From the NCBI RefSeq assembly GCF_052180215.1, contig NZ_CP197471.1, positions 840,001 to 904,000 on the forward strand: a stretch of DNA of 64,000 nucleotides, read 5' to 3'. Made by a program: the position numbers and the translations under genes. Source of the stretch: Pseudoneobacillus sp052180215 (GTDB lineage: Bacteria > Bacillota > Bacilli > Bacillales > Cytobacillaceae). The notes below the pieces were generated by a model. The model was not told where the DNA came from. It saw only the letters and a list, made by a program, of their open reading frames with translations, and searched no databases. How positions within the stretch are numbered: position 1 is the stretch's first letter; each line of letters opens with the position of its first letter. Positions 15,016 to 23,646 of the stretch are shown here, piece by piece.

Positions 15016-17766
15016 ATGAAGTTGTCGAAGTATATCATACTAGTTTTAATTGTATTAGCCTTTGTAGAATTTTTTGGACACTTGATTTGGAAACAAAACG
15101 AAGGGTTAATTGGTGGAATATCATTAACAGCTATCCTCATCCTTGCTATTTTTATCAGAAAATATATAAAAGCTAACGACCATTTAATAGAAACGGATAC
15201 AAAATATCAAAAATTAATTCAACATCACGAATGGAGTAGAAAACAACTTCACTCCCTTTTTCATTATAATCCTGATATTATTTTTTTCCTTGATAAGGAC
15301 GGGAATTTTATCAATGCCAATCCAACAGTAGAGCAGTTAACAGGTTTTAATTGGAATGATCTCATTGATACTAATTTCCTCCAAACAGTACCCCGAAAAG
15401 AAAGAAATTTTGCTAACGAAAAGTTTTATAGCGCTTTAAAAGGGAATAGAGAAACCTTTAAAATGTCTATTTTTAATAGTAAAGGTGAACAGATGGAGTT
15501 CAATGTCACGGCTGTCCCCCTTATTGTGGATGAAAATATTGTGGGAGTGACGGGAATTGCCCGAGACATTACACAACGCCAAAAAATGGAGTCCTTATTA
15601 ATTGAAAGTGAACAACGTTATAAATCATTGTTTGTACATAATACGGATGCGGTTTTAAGCTTTGATTTAGAAGGGCGTTTTACAAGTGTAAATCCCGAAT
15701 CAGAAATGTGCTCCGGTTACTCTGAAGAGGAATTGTTATCCATGTCCTTTCAAGATCTTCTCATTCCGGAAGATATAGAAAGGGTTGTTGAATTTTTTGA
15801 ACAAGTTAAGGCAGGGAATCCATTAGAATATGAAACAGCTATGTACAATAAAAAAGGCGAAAGACTAGATTTAAGTGTAAAGAATATGCCGATTTACACG
15901 AATGGTCAGATTGTCGGGGTATTCAGTATTATCAAGGATGTTACCGAAAATAATAAAGCTCAACTCCTTTTAGACGGACAGACTAAGGTGCTGGAGATGA
16001 TCGCTAAAGGTGCACTCATCACGAAAGTTTTCGATGAAATCATTTATATGATTGAAAAGCTATCAAACGGAGGACGCTGTTCGATTCTGCTGGCCGATGA
16101 AAGCAAGTCAAGACTTCATATTGGCTCTGCTCCTAATCTACCAAAGGGTTATATGGAAGCATTAAATGGTATATCTATCGGACCTCGTGCAGGTTCTTGC
16201 GGTTCTTCAGCGCACTATAAGAAGATGGTAATCGTAGAGGATATTAGTAAGGATGCATTATGGACAAGATACCGAGATATCCCTCAAAAATATCAGTTAG
16301 TATCTTGCTGGTCATCCCCAATCCTAGATAATCAGGATATGGTATTAGGAACCTTTGCTATCTATTTTAACCAACCTGCATTACCAACAGAGGCAGAATT
16401 AAAGCTCATTGAAAAAGCAACCTATCTGGCTAAATTGGCTATTTTACATTACAAAGCAGAAGATACGATTAACCACATGGCTTACCATGACCCATTAACG
16501 GGTCTCCCGAATAGACGTCTTTTTAAAAAGAGATTTGAACATACATTAGAAGAAATAGCTGGAAAAAGGATAGAAGCGAGTTTACTATTTTTAGATTTAG
16601 ATCGCTTTAAAGTCATCAATGATTCGCTGGGTCACAGTATTGGGGACTTATTGCTGCAAAAAGTAGCTAATCGCTTGAAATATAGTTTACGTCGAAAGGA
16701 TTTTATTGGACGCCAAGGAGGAGATGAATTTCTGATCCTTCTTGAAGAATCGACAAAGGAAGAAACAGAGTTTGTCGCAAAGCGAATCCTTAAGGCTTTA
16801 TCACGTCCATTCCGATTGAAGGGGCATGAAGTCGTGATTACACCGAGTATTGGAATAAGTTTGTTTCCTACTCATGGTCATGATCCTGAAACTTTAATTC
16901 GTAATGCAGATATAGCTATGTATGATGCAAAACGTCAAGGGAAAAATACATACCAATTTTATCAACTCACACAAGAAAAAGTTTTAAATGATCAGCTTGT
17001 TTTAGAACAAAACCTTCGTAAATCATTAGAACGTGATGAATTTGTTCTCCACTATCAGCCGCAAGTGGATTTAGTAACTAATCAAATTTGTGGAGTTGAG
17101 GCTTTAATCCGTTGGAATCATCCAGAACTAGGCAGTATCCCACCAAATCGCTTTATCCCAGTTGCGGAAGAAACAGGTTTAATCGTTCCAATTGGGGAAT
17201 GGGTCATTAAAACAGCATGTGAACAGAATGTTATTTGGCAAAATAACGGCTGGCCATCCTTAGTGATTTCGGTCAACCTCTCGATACGCCAGTTTTTTCA
17301 AGCAAATCTAATTTCGATGGTATGTAGAATTTTAGAAGAAACGGGGCTTGATCCACAGTACCTTGAGCTGGAAATAACTGAAAGCATGACAATGAATGTG
17401 GAAATGGCTATCGGGATAATTCAAGAATTAAAGCAACTTGGGGTAAAAGTCGCGATAGATGATTTTGGAACTGGCTATAGCTCCTTAAACTATTTAAAAA
17501 GATTAACCATAGACCGTTTGAAAATCGATCAAAGTTTTGTCCAGGATATTGCCAAGGATTCTAATGATCGTGATATTGTTACCACCATTATTACAATGGG
17601 ACATAACCTTAAAATGAAAGTCATTGCAGAAGGGGTTGAAACAGAAGAACAGCTTCAATTCCTTCGAACTCATGGCTGTGATGAGGTCCAAGGATATTTA
17701 TTTAGCAAGCCTTTATCAGCGGAAGATTTTGTGGAGAAGTTTGGGAAGGTTACAGAAAAGATATAA
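15016..17766 (+). CDS. PAS-PAS-GAF-GGDEF-EAL c-di-GMP enzyme
   Basis: A 916-residue membrane-bound c-di-GMP turnover protein. Two N-terminal membrane segments (about 4-22 and 32-50) are followed by two PAS domains (about 75-190 and 200-310), a GAF domain (about 320-475), GGDEF (about 485-645) and EAL (about 665-915). The diguanylate cyclase motif G568-G-D-E-F572 is intact, and the phosphodiesterase signature E695-A-L and DDFGTGYSSLNYL are intact, so either or both activities are possible. The RBS is AAAGAGGTG. A c-di-GMP riboswitch in its own leader makes expression responsive to the molecule it handles. Confidence 0.95.
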   Translation: MKLSKYIILVLIVLAFVEFFGHLIWKQNEGLIGGISLTAILILAIFIRKYIKANDHLIETDTKYQKLIQHHEWSRKQLHSLFHYNPDIIFFLDKDGNFINANPTVEQLTGFNWNDLIDTNFLQTVPRKERNFANEKFYSALKGNRETFKMSIFNSKGEQMEFNVTAVPLIVDENIVGVTGIARDITQRQKMESLLIESEQRYKSLFVHNTDAVLSFDLEGRFTSVNPESEMCSGYSEEELLSMSFQDLLIPEDIERVVEFFEQVKAGNPLEYETAMYNKKGERLDLSVKNMPIYTNGQIVGVFSIIKDVTENNKAQLLLDGQTKVLEMIAKGALITKVFDEIIYMIEKLSNGGRCSILLADESKSRLHIGSAPNLPKGYMEALNGISIGPRAGSCGSSAHYKKMVIVEDISKDALWTRYRDIPQKYQLVSCWSSPILDNQDMVLGTFAIYFNQPALPTEAELKLIEKATYLAKLAILHYKAEDTINHMAYHDPLTGLPNRRLFKKRFEHTLEEIAGKRIEASLLFLDLDRFKVINDSLGHSIGDLLLQKVANRLKYSLRRKDFIGRQGGDEFLILLEESTKEETEFVAKRILKALSRPFRLKGHEVVITPSIGISLFPTHGHDPETLIRNADIAMYDAKRQGKNTYQFYQLTQEKVLNDQLVLEQNLRKSLERDEFVLHYQPQVDLVTNQICGVEALIRWNHPELGSIPPNRFIPVAEETGLIVPIGEWVIKTACEQNVIWQNNGWPSLVISVNLSIRQFFQANLISMVCRILEETGLDPQYLELEITESMTMNVEMAIGIIQELKQLGVKVAIDDFGTGYSSLNYLKRLTIDRLKIDQSFVQDIAKDSNDRDIVTTIITMGHNLKMKVIAEGVETEEQLQFLRTHGCDEVQGYLFSKPLSAEDFVEKFGKVTEKI

Positions 17767-17770
17767 GATA

Positions 17771-17812
17771 AAAGAAAGATACCCAACCCCTAAAGGTTGG
17801 GTATCTTTCTTT
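17771..17812. terminator. bidirectional terminator
   Basis: AAAGAAAGATACCCAACC / GGTTGGGTATCTTTCTTT, a perfect 18-bp stem with loop CCTAAA, between convergent genes. Confidence 0.92.
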
Positions 17813-18210
17813 TATAGAATTAAAATTTTGTTGATACAGAATCGTAATTCGTTTAAGTGTGGCTGTGCTTCAAAAAATAGAGCCGAATAACGCTCCTCAG
17901 TTATAGTAGTAATAAAGGAACCAACATCCACAGTATCAGGGTTCAATATGCCATCATGCTCCAAGTCTTGGTAATCCACTTCTTTTAGTGATACTAGTTT
18001 TTCGATAATAGTTCCATAATCAATTAATTCCAAATCCTGATAAATATAGGCTGATGAAAATCTTTCACTGAAAAGCTGTAAATGATCCCTTAAGGTCTCG
18101 AGGTCTTTTTCATTAAAAAAATGTTGATCCTCATAATAATGACCTTGTAAAAATTGAAGATTAAGAGCTATTTCATCCAATTCCTCTACTGCATCCTTAA
18201 GCCTTATCAA
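17812..18210 (-). CDS. hypothetical acidic protein, 132 aa
   Basis: A 132-residue soluble, acidic, mostly helical protein (IRLKDAVEELDEIALNLQFL near the start). The start is set at the TTG at 18210 because GGAGGAGG lies seven bases upstream; an ATG 24 bases further up would place that ribosome binding site inside the gene. There is no membrane segment or recognisable motif, and I do not recognise the family. It is convergent with the GGDEF-EAL gene and divergent from the YitT-like gene. Confidence 0.65.
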   Translation of the reverse strand: MIRLKDAVEELDEIALNLQFLQGHYYEDQHFFNEKDLETLRDHLQLFSERFSSAYIYQDLELIDYGTIIEKLVSLKEVDYQDLEHDGILNPDTVDVGSFITTITEERYSALFFEAQPHLNELRFCINKILIL

Positions 18211-18390
18211 TCGATTTCCTCCTCCAATGAACATAAATGGACAGCCTTACTAAAAGAGTATTAAATAGAAAATCACAATATAACTAGAGATTGAAATATA
18301 AAGGGGAAAGGAACATCTAATTGTATTTAGGAATTAAGCTTGTTTCATTTTCATATAATTCAAGTAAAAATACTTTTTAAGGAGATTTAC

Positions 18391-18972
18391 ATGATAAAAA
18401 GTATCTTTACGATCGGAGTGGCGAGTGTTCTTATTGCTGTTGGTGTTAATGGCTTTGTTCTCCCCTCTCATTTGGTAAATGGGGGACTATGGGGAATAAG
18501 TCTATTGGCGAATTATTTATGGGGCTATAAATTAGCGATAACGTTTGTTTGTTTAAATTTACCTATTTACTTTCTAGCCATTACATTTGATTTGAACTAT
18601 TTCTTTAAAGGGCTGCTAGGTACCTTTATTTCAGCTGTTGGTATAAATTTGCTCTTTCCCATCAGTGGATTCTTTCATTTACCTCTATTGGCAAACGTGG
18701 TAATAGGGGGGCTTTTCATTGGGACAGGGGTCGGGATGATGCTCAGGATTCATGCCAGCCCTGGGGGAATGGACCTCCTTGCCTTAATGGTTTCAAAATG
18801 GTTTTCAATTAATGTAGGATTTATCATTTTATTAATTGATACGGCAGTTATTTTAACAGGCGTTTTTGTACTCAAGGATGAAAGAATGCTTTATTCACTT
18901 GTAATCGTTGGAATTGTCGGTATCATGGCCTCTATTATGACATCCATAAAGTCTATTAAAGTGTTTGTTTAA
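18391..18972 (+). CDS. YitT family membrane protein, short form
   Basis: A 193-residue membrane protein with about five segments. It resembles the N-terminal membrane domain (DUF161) of the YitT/YqfU/YvjA group: GVNGFVLPSHLVNGGLWGIS and GTGVGMMLRIHASPGGMDLLA are the diagnostic repeats. Common members (about 280 residues) carry a C-terminal DUF2179 domain, which is absent here, so this is a short paralogue. The start at 18391 follows AAGGAG; the longer frame from 18340 is unlikely. Function is unknown. Confidence 0.85.
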   Translation: MIKSIFTIGVASVLIAVGVNGFVLPSHLVNGGLWGISLLANYLWGYKLAITFVCLNLPIYFLAITFDLNYFFKGLLGTFISAVGINLLFPISGFFHLPLLANVVIGGLFIGTGVGMMLRIHASPGGMDLLALMVSKWFSINVGFIILLIDTAVILTGVFVLKDERMLYSLVIVGIVGIMASIMTSIKSIKVFV

Positions 18973-19091
18973 AAATTTACTTACGAGAAGTTGTTGTTTT
19001 GCCTAGTTTTTTAACATATCAAGCAATCTCTCATATATTTTTAAAATCTTGGGAATACTATCCATATATAATTCGTAAGTAGGTGTCATAA

Positions 19092-20105
19092 GTGGAAGAT
19101 AAAACCAAGATACGATTAACTGCAGGGGAGATATCCCCTTTATGGTCACAGTATATAAATGATACGGCCTCTATATGCGTAATGAAACATTTTTTAGAAA
19201 AAGTAGAAGATGAAGAAGTACGCCCTGTGATTGAGTTTGCTATTAACGGTTCGAAAAAAAATATATCCTTTTTACGAGATTTTTTCACTCAAGAAAAATT
19301 TCCGATTCCCATTGGATTCACAGATCAGGATGTTCGTCCTAATGCACCCAAGTTATTTTCTGATACATATGTGTTAATGTACATCCGGAACGTGTCCATT
19401 TTAGGAATGGCTGCAAGTGGTCTAGCTTTAGGATTCGCCACTCGACCTGATGTTGTGCAGTTTTTTAAGAATGTTTTAAAAACAGCAGTGGGACTGCAAG
19501 ATTTAACAAGGGAATTAATGTTGAAACAAGGCACTTATATTAGACCTCCTTTTATTTCCAATCCAGATAAAGTCGATTTTGTTAAAAAACAGCAGTTTTT
19601 AGCTGGTTTTTTTGGAGATAAAAGACCATTAACTGCCATTGAAATTACTTTACTTTTTAATAATATTCAAACGAACGCAATAGGAAAAACCTTGATAACT
19701 GGATTTGCCCAATTCGCAGAGCGTAAAGAGGTAAAAGAATACTTAATGAGAGGCAAGCAAATCGCTCAAAAACATATGGACTATTTTAGTGATATTTTGA
19801 AAAAAGAGGATTTACCTGCACCGATGACCTGGGATACCGCTCTATCGGATTCAACAGAACAGGTCTTTTCAGATAAACTGATGATGTTTCATGTTTCTGC
19901 GATGATTGCTGCCGGAATTGGAAATTATGGTTCATCTATGTCGGGAAGTCCAAGACGGGACCTGGCTGCAAGGTATGCCATGTTAATACCTGAAATCGCC
20001 TTATATGCCGAAGATGGTGCTAATATTATGATTAAACATGGATGGATGGAGGAACCTCCACAAACTGACGATCGAAAAAGGTTAATAAAAGAAAAGGATA
20101 AATAA
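19092..20105 (+). CDS. DUF3231 family protein
   Basis: A 337-residue soluble protein made of two related helical halves (about 10-165 and 180-320), each with the ferritin-like four-helix pattern seen in DUF3231 proteins of spore formers. Recurrent elements are LTAGEISPLWSQYINDT and PLTAIEITLLFNNIQTNAIG at the start of each half and HVSAMIAAGIGNYGSSMSGS late in the second. It starts with GTG; GTAGGTG six bases upstream supports it. Such proteins have been linked loosely to spores; the biochemical role is unknown. It is monocistronic, with a strong terminator. Confidence 0.8.
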   Translation: MEDKTKIRLTAGEISPLWSQYINDTASICVMKHFLEKVEDEEVRPVIEFAINGSKKNISFLRDFFTQEKFPIPIGFTDQDVRPNAPKLFSDTYVLMYIRNVSILGMAASGLALGFATRPDVVQFFKNVLKTAVGLQDLTRELMLKQGTYIRPPFISNPDKVDFVKKQQFLAGFFGDKRPLTAIEITLLFNNIQTNAIGKTLITGFAQFAERKEVKEYLMRGKQIAQKHMDYFSDILKKEDLPAPMTWDTALSDSTEQVFSDKLMMFHVSAMIAAGIGNYGSSMSGSPRRDLAARYAMLIPEIALYAEDGANIMIKHGWMEEPPQTDDRKRLIKEKDK

Positions 20106-20107
20106 CT

Positions 20108-20137
20108 GGCTTAGTCATGGACTAAGTCTTTTTTTTG
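20108..20137 (+). terminator. terminator of the DUF3231 gene
   Basis: CTTAGTC-ATG-GACTAAG followed by TCTTTTTTTT directly after the stop codon. Confidence 0.88.
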
Positions 20138-20147
20138 TAAAAAAATA

Positions 20148-20158
20148 AACACCGTGTT
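20148..20158. promoter_or_regulatory. probable TetR operator upstream of the regulator gene
   Basis: AACAC-C-GTGTT is a perfect palindrome. Read on the minus strand, its surroundings (ATCAACACGGTGTTTATTTT) match the region before the ABC exporter (ATCAACACGATGTTCATTTT at 21190-21209). The same site before both the regulator and its likely target points to an operator for the TetR protein. Confidence 0.65.
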
Positions 20159-20219
20159 GATGAAAAGAGTGTCGTACACTTATAATTTGACTATCAATAG
20201 GAATAGGGGATGCACAAAA

Positions 20220-20849
20220 ATGTCAGAACGTCTATCAGATAAAAGAACAATGAGAACAAAACGAATCATAAGGGACTCCCTAACTGAGCTTATGGAGGAG
20301 AAAGGGTTTGATGGCATCACAGTCCGAGACCTAACCGCCAAAGCAGAAATTAATCGTGGAACTTTTTATATTCATTATCGCGATAAATTTGATTTATTGG
20401 AACAAAGCGAAAATGAGATTTTTCAGGAGCTAGAAACGATTGTACAAGTTGTCAGTCAAATAAACCCTCTCGAGGTCATGAAACATAACCTACAAAATGA
20501 ACCTTTACCCTTCCTGATTAAACTATTTGAGTACTTTCAGGAGAATTCAAATTTTTTAAAGGTGATTCTCGGTCCAAATGGTGATGCTTCTTTTCAGGTT
20601 AGGTTAAAAGAGTTTATTAAGAAGAGTTTTCTTCAGCATTTAGTTATTAAGTTGAATAAAGAAGACATGCTGGTTCCGGTAGATTTTTTAATCGCCTATG
20701 TTAGCTCGGCCCATCTGGGGGTTATCCAACACTGGTTAGAAACGGGTATGGAGAAGTCCCCGAGAGAAATGTCATTAATTTTAGCCAAAATGACTTTCCT
20801 AGGACCCGCTCATGTTGCGGGAATCAAGGGACCAACTAGTTTTATATAG
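20220..20849 (+). CDS. TetR/AcrR family regulator
   Basis: A 209-residue TetR-type regulator. The N-terminal helix-turn-helix spans about residues 12-58 (TKRIIRDSLTELMEEKGFDG, then ITVRDLTAKAEINRGTFYIH). The C-terminal ligand domain resembles the Bacillus group with a TetR_C_7-like region (HWLETGMEKSPREMS). The start at 20220 is chosen because AGGGGA lies about nine bases upstream and the protein then begins just before the DNA-binding helices. It is followed by the ABC exporter pair and shares a palindromic site with that promoter, so it probably represses both. Confidence 0.9.
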   Translation: MSERLSDKRTMRTKRIIRDSLTELMEEKGFDGITVRDLTAKAEINRGTFYIHYRDKFDLLEQSENEIFQELETIVQVVSQINPLEVMKHNLQNEPLPFLIKLFEYFQENSNFLKVILGPNGDASFQVRLKEFIKKSFLQHLVIKLNKEDMLVPVDFLIAYVSSAHLGVIQHWLETGMEKSPREMSLILAKMTFLGPAHVAGIKGPTSFI

Positions 20850-20871
20850 AAGTAGAGAACTTTCGTATGAA

Positions 20872-21071
20872 GGACTCTATTACATTGGGGAGAAAGGACT
20901 CACGTTCCGTTATTTGTGAAAAAAAGGCTATTAATTCCCGTGGAAAGGACTCACATTCCGCTATTACATTAAAAACAGTCATTTTATCATTAATTTTGAT
21001 AAATAAAGGATCCTGAGTCCTTTAAGGTGGCCAATTCATTGCTATTTACCGAAATAAGGGATTCTGAGTCC
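20872..21071. repeat. GGACTCA repeats: direct copies facing inverted copies, 51-bp spacing
   Basis: The 385-bp gap between the TetR gene and the exporter holds AAAGGACTCACGTTCCGTTA (word GGACTC at 20896) and AAAGGACTCACATTCCGCTA (at 20947), 51 bp apart, plus a partial copy at 20872. They face two inverted copies, TCCTGAGTCCTTT and TTCTGAGTCCTAT (GAGTCC at 21015 and 21066), again exactly 51 bp apart. The whole can fold on itself. The same design and a related word occur at 48639. Confidence 0.85.
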
Positions 21072-21151
21072 TATAAAAAACTTCTGAAATACACCTCTTG
21101 CTGTTTTCTTCAAAAAATAAATCAACACTTTTGCCGATATTGTTTATTGTT

Positions 21152-21172
21152 TTACAGGCACTTACCCTGTAA
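21152..21172. promoter_or_regulatory. palindrome in the exporter promoter region
   Basis: TTACAGG-N7-CCTGTAA is a perfect 7-bp-arm inverted repeat about 60 bases before the ABC ATPase start. It may be a second regulator site or part of the promoter. Confidence 0.5.
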
Positions 21173-21192
21173 GCTAAATATATAACTTAATC

Positions 21193-21203
21193 AACACGAT
21201 GTT
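21193..21203. promoter_or_regulatory. probable TetR operator upstream of the ABC exporter
   Basis: AACACGATGTT, embedded in ATCAACACGATGTTCATTTT, mirrors the palindrome before the TetR gene at 20148. It lies 32 bases before the exporter start. A half-site ATCAACACTT lies at 21121. Confidence 0.6.
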
Positions 21204-21234
21204 CATTTTTTATCAAGCAGGGGAGGTATAAGAC

Positions 21235-21978
21235 GTGACTCAAACGATCAAGGTAGAGAAAGTGAGCAAAAGTTTTGGGAAAAAAGAAGTTCTTACCAAT
21301 GTGACAATCAACATTGAAAAAGGGCAGATATATGGGTTTATCGGGCCTTCAGGGGCAGGTAAAACAACATTAGTTAAAATGATTGTTGGAATGGATCAAT
21401 CAGATAGCGGGACCATTCAAGTTTTAGAAAAAAAGATGCCTAACTTAGAGGTTTTACAGGAAATAGGGTACATGGCACAATCAGATGCTCTATATGGAGA
21501 ATTGACTGGGAAAGAAAATCTAACATTCTTTGCATCTCTTTATAAGCTTAATAGAGCAAAACAGAAAGAGAGAATAACCTATGCAGCTGAGTTAGTTAAC
21601 CTGACACCAGACTTAAATAAAAAGGTTGCTGCCTATTCAGGAGGAATGAAGCGCCGTTTATCACTGGCAATCGCCTTGATTCAAGATCCAAAGATTTTAA
21701 TATTAGATGAACCAACAGTCGGGATTGACCCCGAATTAAGATTATCTATCTGGAATGAACTTATTCGTTTAAAAACCGAAGAAGAAAAAACAATCATTGT
21801 CACCACACATGTGATGGATGAAGCGGAAAAATGTGATGTGGTCGCAATGGTAAGGGATGGACGAATTTTAACTAGTGGATCACCAAAAGAATTAAAAGCC
21901 TTTTACCAGGCTGATAACTTTGATGAAGTATTCTTGAAGGCAGGAGGAAAAATTTATGAGAATATGGGCCATCATTAA
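21235..21978 (+). CDS. ABC transporter ATP-binding protein
   Basis: A 247-residue ABC ATPase. Walker A GPSGAGKTTLVK (about 37-48), Q-loop region EIGYMAQSDALYGELTGKEN, signature YSGGMKRRLSLA (about 138-149), Walker B ILILDEPTVGIDP (about 155-167) and the switch His in TTHVMDEAEKCD are all intact. This is the DrrA/ABC-2 subtype. The start is GTG with GGGGAGGTATAAG upstream. The gene overlaps the permease by 23 bp, so the two are translationally coupled. Probably an exporter of a drug, lipid or peptide controlled by the upstream TetR protein. Confidence 0.95.
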   Translation: MTQTIKVEKVSKSFGKKEVLTNVTINIEKGQIYGFIGPSGAGKTTLVKMIVGMDQSDSGTIQVLEKKMPNLEVLQEIGYMAQSDALYGELTGKENLTFFASLYKLNRAKQKERITYAAELVNLTPDLNKKVAAYSGGMKRRLSLAIALIQDPKILILDEPTVGIDPELRLSIWNELIRLKTEEEKTIIVTTHVMDEAEKCDVVAMVRDGRILTSGSPKELKAFYQADNFDEVFLKAGGKIYENMGHH

Positions 21979-23011
21979 ACGAATATGCCAACAAATGCTT
22001 CGCGATAAACGAACTCTTGCACTGTTATTTGTTGCCCCCTTACTCATCCTAACTCTTATGTATTTTTTATTTAACGGTAAGGATGTGGATCTTACTCTAG
22101 GTATCGTAAATGTTGATGAACATCTGGTGGAAGTGTTAGAGCAAGCGGATATTCATGTCCAAACGTACGAAAAGGAAACTGAAAATATGGTAGTGGATAA
22201 AGATCTGGATGGCCTTTTGCAAATGAAAAATGGAGAGTTTACATTAACCTTGCAAAATAGTAATCCTTCCACTTCTAAGGCGTTGCAAATGAAGGTCAAT
22301 CAAGCTGTAGCATCCTTCGCTCAAGCAAAACAGATCCAGCAGGGCAATGCATCAACAACCATGACCAAAAAAGAGATTGAGACTGAATATGTTTATGGTG
22401 ATAGTGATACCGTTTTCTTCGATATATTAAGTCCTATTTTAGTAGGTTATTTTGTGTTCTTCTTTGTGTTTCTTATCTCAGGTATTGGTTTATTAAAAGA
22501 GAGAACTACCGGAACATTAGAAAGATTACTTTCAACACCGATTAAACGTGGTGAAATCGTCGTCGCCTATTTGATAGGCTATGGCATCTTCGCTATTATT
22601 CAGACGGTTATTGTAGTTGTTTTTTCCATAACGGTTCTAGATATGGTCATGGTCGGGTCAATTTGGAATGTGATCCTAGTTAATTTACTACTAGCTCTTG
22701 TGGCATTATCATTAGGAACATTACTGTCGACCTTTGCTGCATCGGAATTTCAGATGATTCAATTTATCCCAATTGCTGTCATACCACAGGTGTTTTTTGC
22801 GGGAATATTTCCAATGGAGGGAATGGCAGATTGGCTACAGGCCTTTGGAAAAGTAATGCCTATGTATTATGCGGCAGACGCTCTAAAGGGAATCATGTAT
22901 AAGGGGTTAAGTATTGCTTCAATCGGAGGGGACATCCTAGCATTAGTATTATTTGCAATGGTATTTATTGTGCTGAACGTTTTTGCACTAAAAAAATATC
23001 GAGCATTATAA
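21956..23011 (+). CDS. ABC-2 type transporter permease
   Basis: A 351-residue ABC-2 permease. One N-terminal membrane segment (about 19-38) is followed by an extracytoplasmic loop of some 110 residues, then five membrane segments in the C-terminal half, including the family hallmark ERTTGTLERLLSTPIKRGEI before the second of them. Pairs with the overlapping ATPase to form an exporter. No clear terminator follows; a short GC-rich hairpin lies at 23113. Substrate unknown. Confidence 0.93.
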   Translation: MRIWAIIKRICQQMLRDKRTLALLFVAPLLILTLMYFLFNGKDVDLTLGIVNVDEHLVEVLEQADIHVQTYEKETENMVVDKDLDGLLQMKNGEFTLTLQNSNPSTSKALQMKVNQAVASFAQAKQIQQGNASTTMTKKEIETEYVYGDSDTVFFDILSPILVGYFVFFFVFLISGIGLLKERTTGTLERLLSTPIKRGEIVVAYLIGYGIFAIIQTVIVVVFSITVLDMVMVGSIWNVILVNLLLALVALSLGTLLSTFAASEFQMIQFIPIAVIPQVFFAGIFPMEGMADWLQAFGKVMPMYYAADALKGIMYKGLSIASIGGDILALVLFAMVFIVLNVFALKKYRAL

Positions 23012-23112
23012 TTTAGCCAAAACCCTGAGGAGTATTTTTCTATTAAATTCTTACCCTTGTTTAAAAGAAAAGATTTTAATAGGTTTATCGTAATAGAATC
23101 TGGGTATTATAA

Positions 23113-23132
23113 GAAAAGCGCAAGCGCCTTGA
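23113..23132. repeat. short GCGCAAGCGC hairpin, repeat remnant
   Basis: AAAGCGCAAGCGCCTT forms a small GC stem. The string GAAAAGCGCAAGCGCC is, from general knowledge, a frequent start of dispersed repeats in Bacillus genomes; only a fragment is present here. It may serve as a weak end for the exporter transcript. Confidence 0.45.
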
Positions 23133-23178
23133 TTAGTCCCAAAAAGTTATACTTTCTAACCTATTAAAAAAGAAGCAG

Positions 23179-23412
23179 CTAAATTTCTGCCGCTTCTTGG
23201 AAGTCATCATTAAATTCTTTTAAAATAGCCACTAAGGTCGTAGCGATATCCAGAAAGCTTTCTGTTAAACCATTTTCCAGTTTCGTCATTTGAAAGCGCA
23301 TAGATTCTTTATCAAAACGAACAATTCTTTGTCCATTAATATTTAAAGTAATATCAGATTCTTTATATTGTAAAAGGGTTTCCAGCATTTGTTTTAATTC
23401 AGTTTTTTTCAT
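23179..23412 (-). CDS. hypothetical protein, 77 aa
   Basis: A 77-residue soluble protein with Lys-rich N terminus (MKKTELKQMLETLLQYK), a short beta stretch (SDITLNINGQRIVRFD) and a C-terminal acidic helix. A GAAGGGAG ribosome binding site precedes the ATG by about ten bases. No membrane segment, cysteine or familiar motif. It is monocistronic on the minus strand, convergent with the ABC exporter. I do not recognise the family. Confidence 0.65.
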   Translation of the reverse strand: MKKTELKQMLETLLQYKESDITLNINGQRIVRFDKESMRFQMTKLENGLTESFLDIATTLVAILKEFNDDFQEAAEI

Positions 23413-23529
23413 AAATAGCTGTCTCCCTTCCTACTTAATAAAGATACTTACTTAAGTACATCATATCAGCAATTTCCTTTTTCAGGAATAATACTAAAGA
23501 AGTAATTATCCGTATTAGATAGCACTATT

Positions 23530-23567
23530 TAAATGAGGTCACCCTTTTGGTGGCCTCATTTTTTATA
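23530..23567 (+). terminator. orphan terminator-like hairpin
   Basis: ATGAGGTCACCC / GGTGGCCTCAT with loop TTTT, then a run of six T. It lies between divergent genes, so no annotated coding gene ends here on the plus strand; a short non-coding transcript or a leader is possible. Confidence 0.7.
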
Positions 23568-23646
23568 TAAATAAAGTTTTTATTTGAGGTAATTATTCCC
23601 ATATTATAGAATGAGAGATACATAAATATTTATTAGGGGGATCTCC

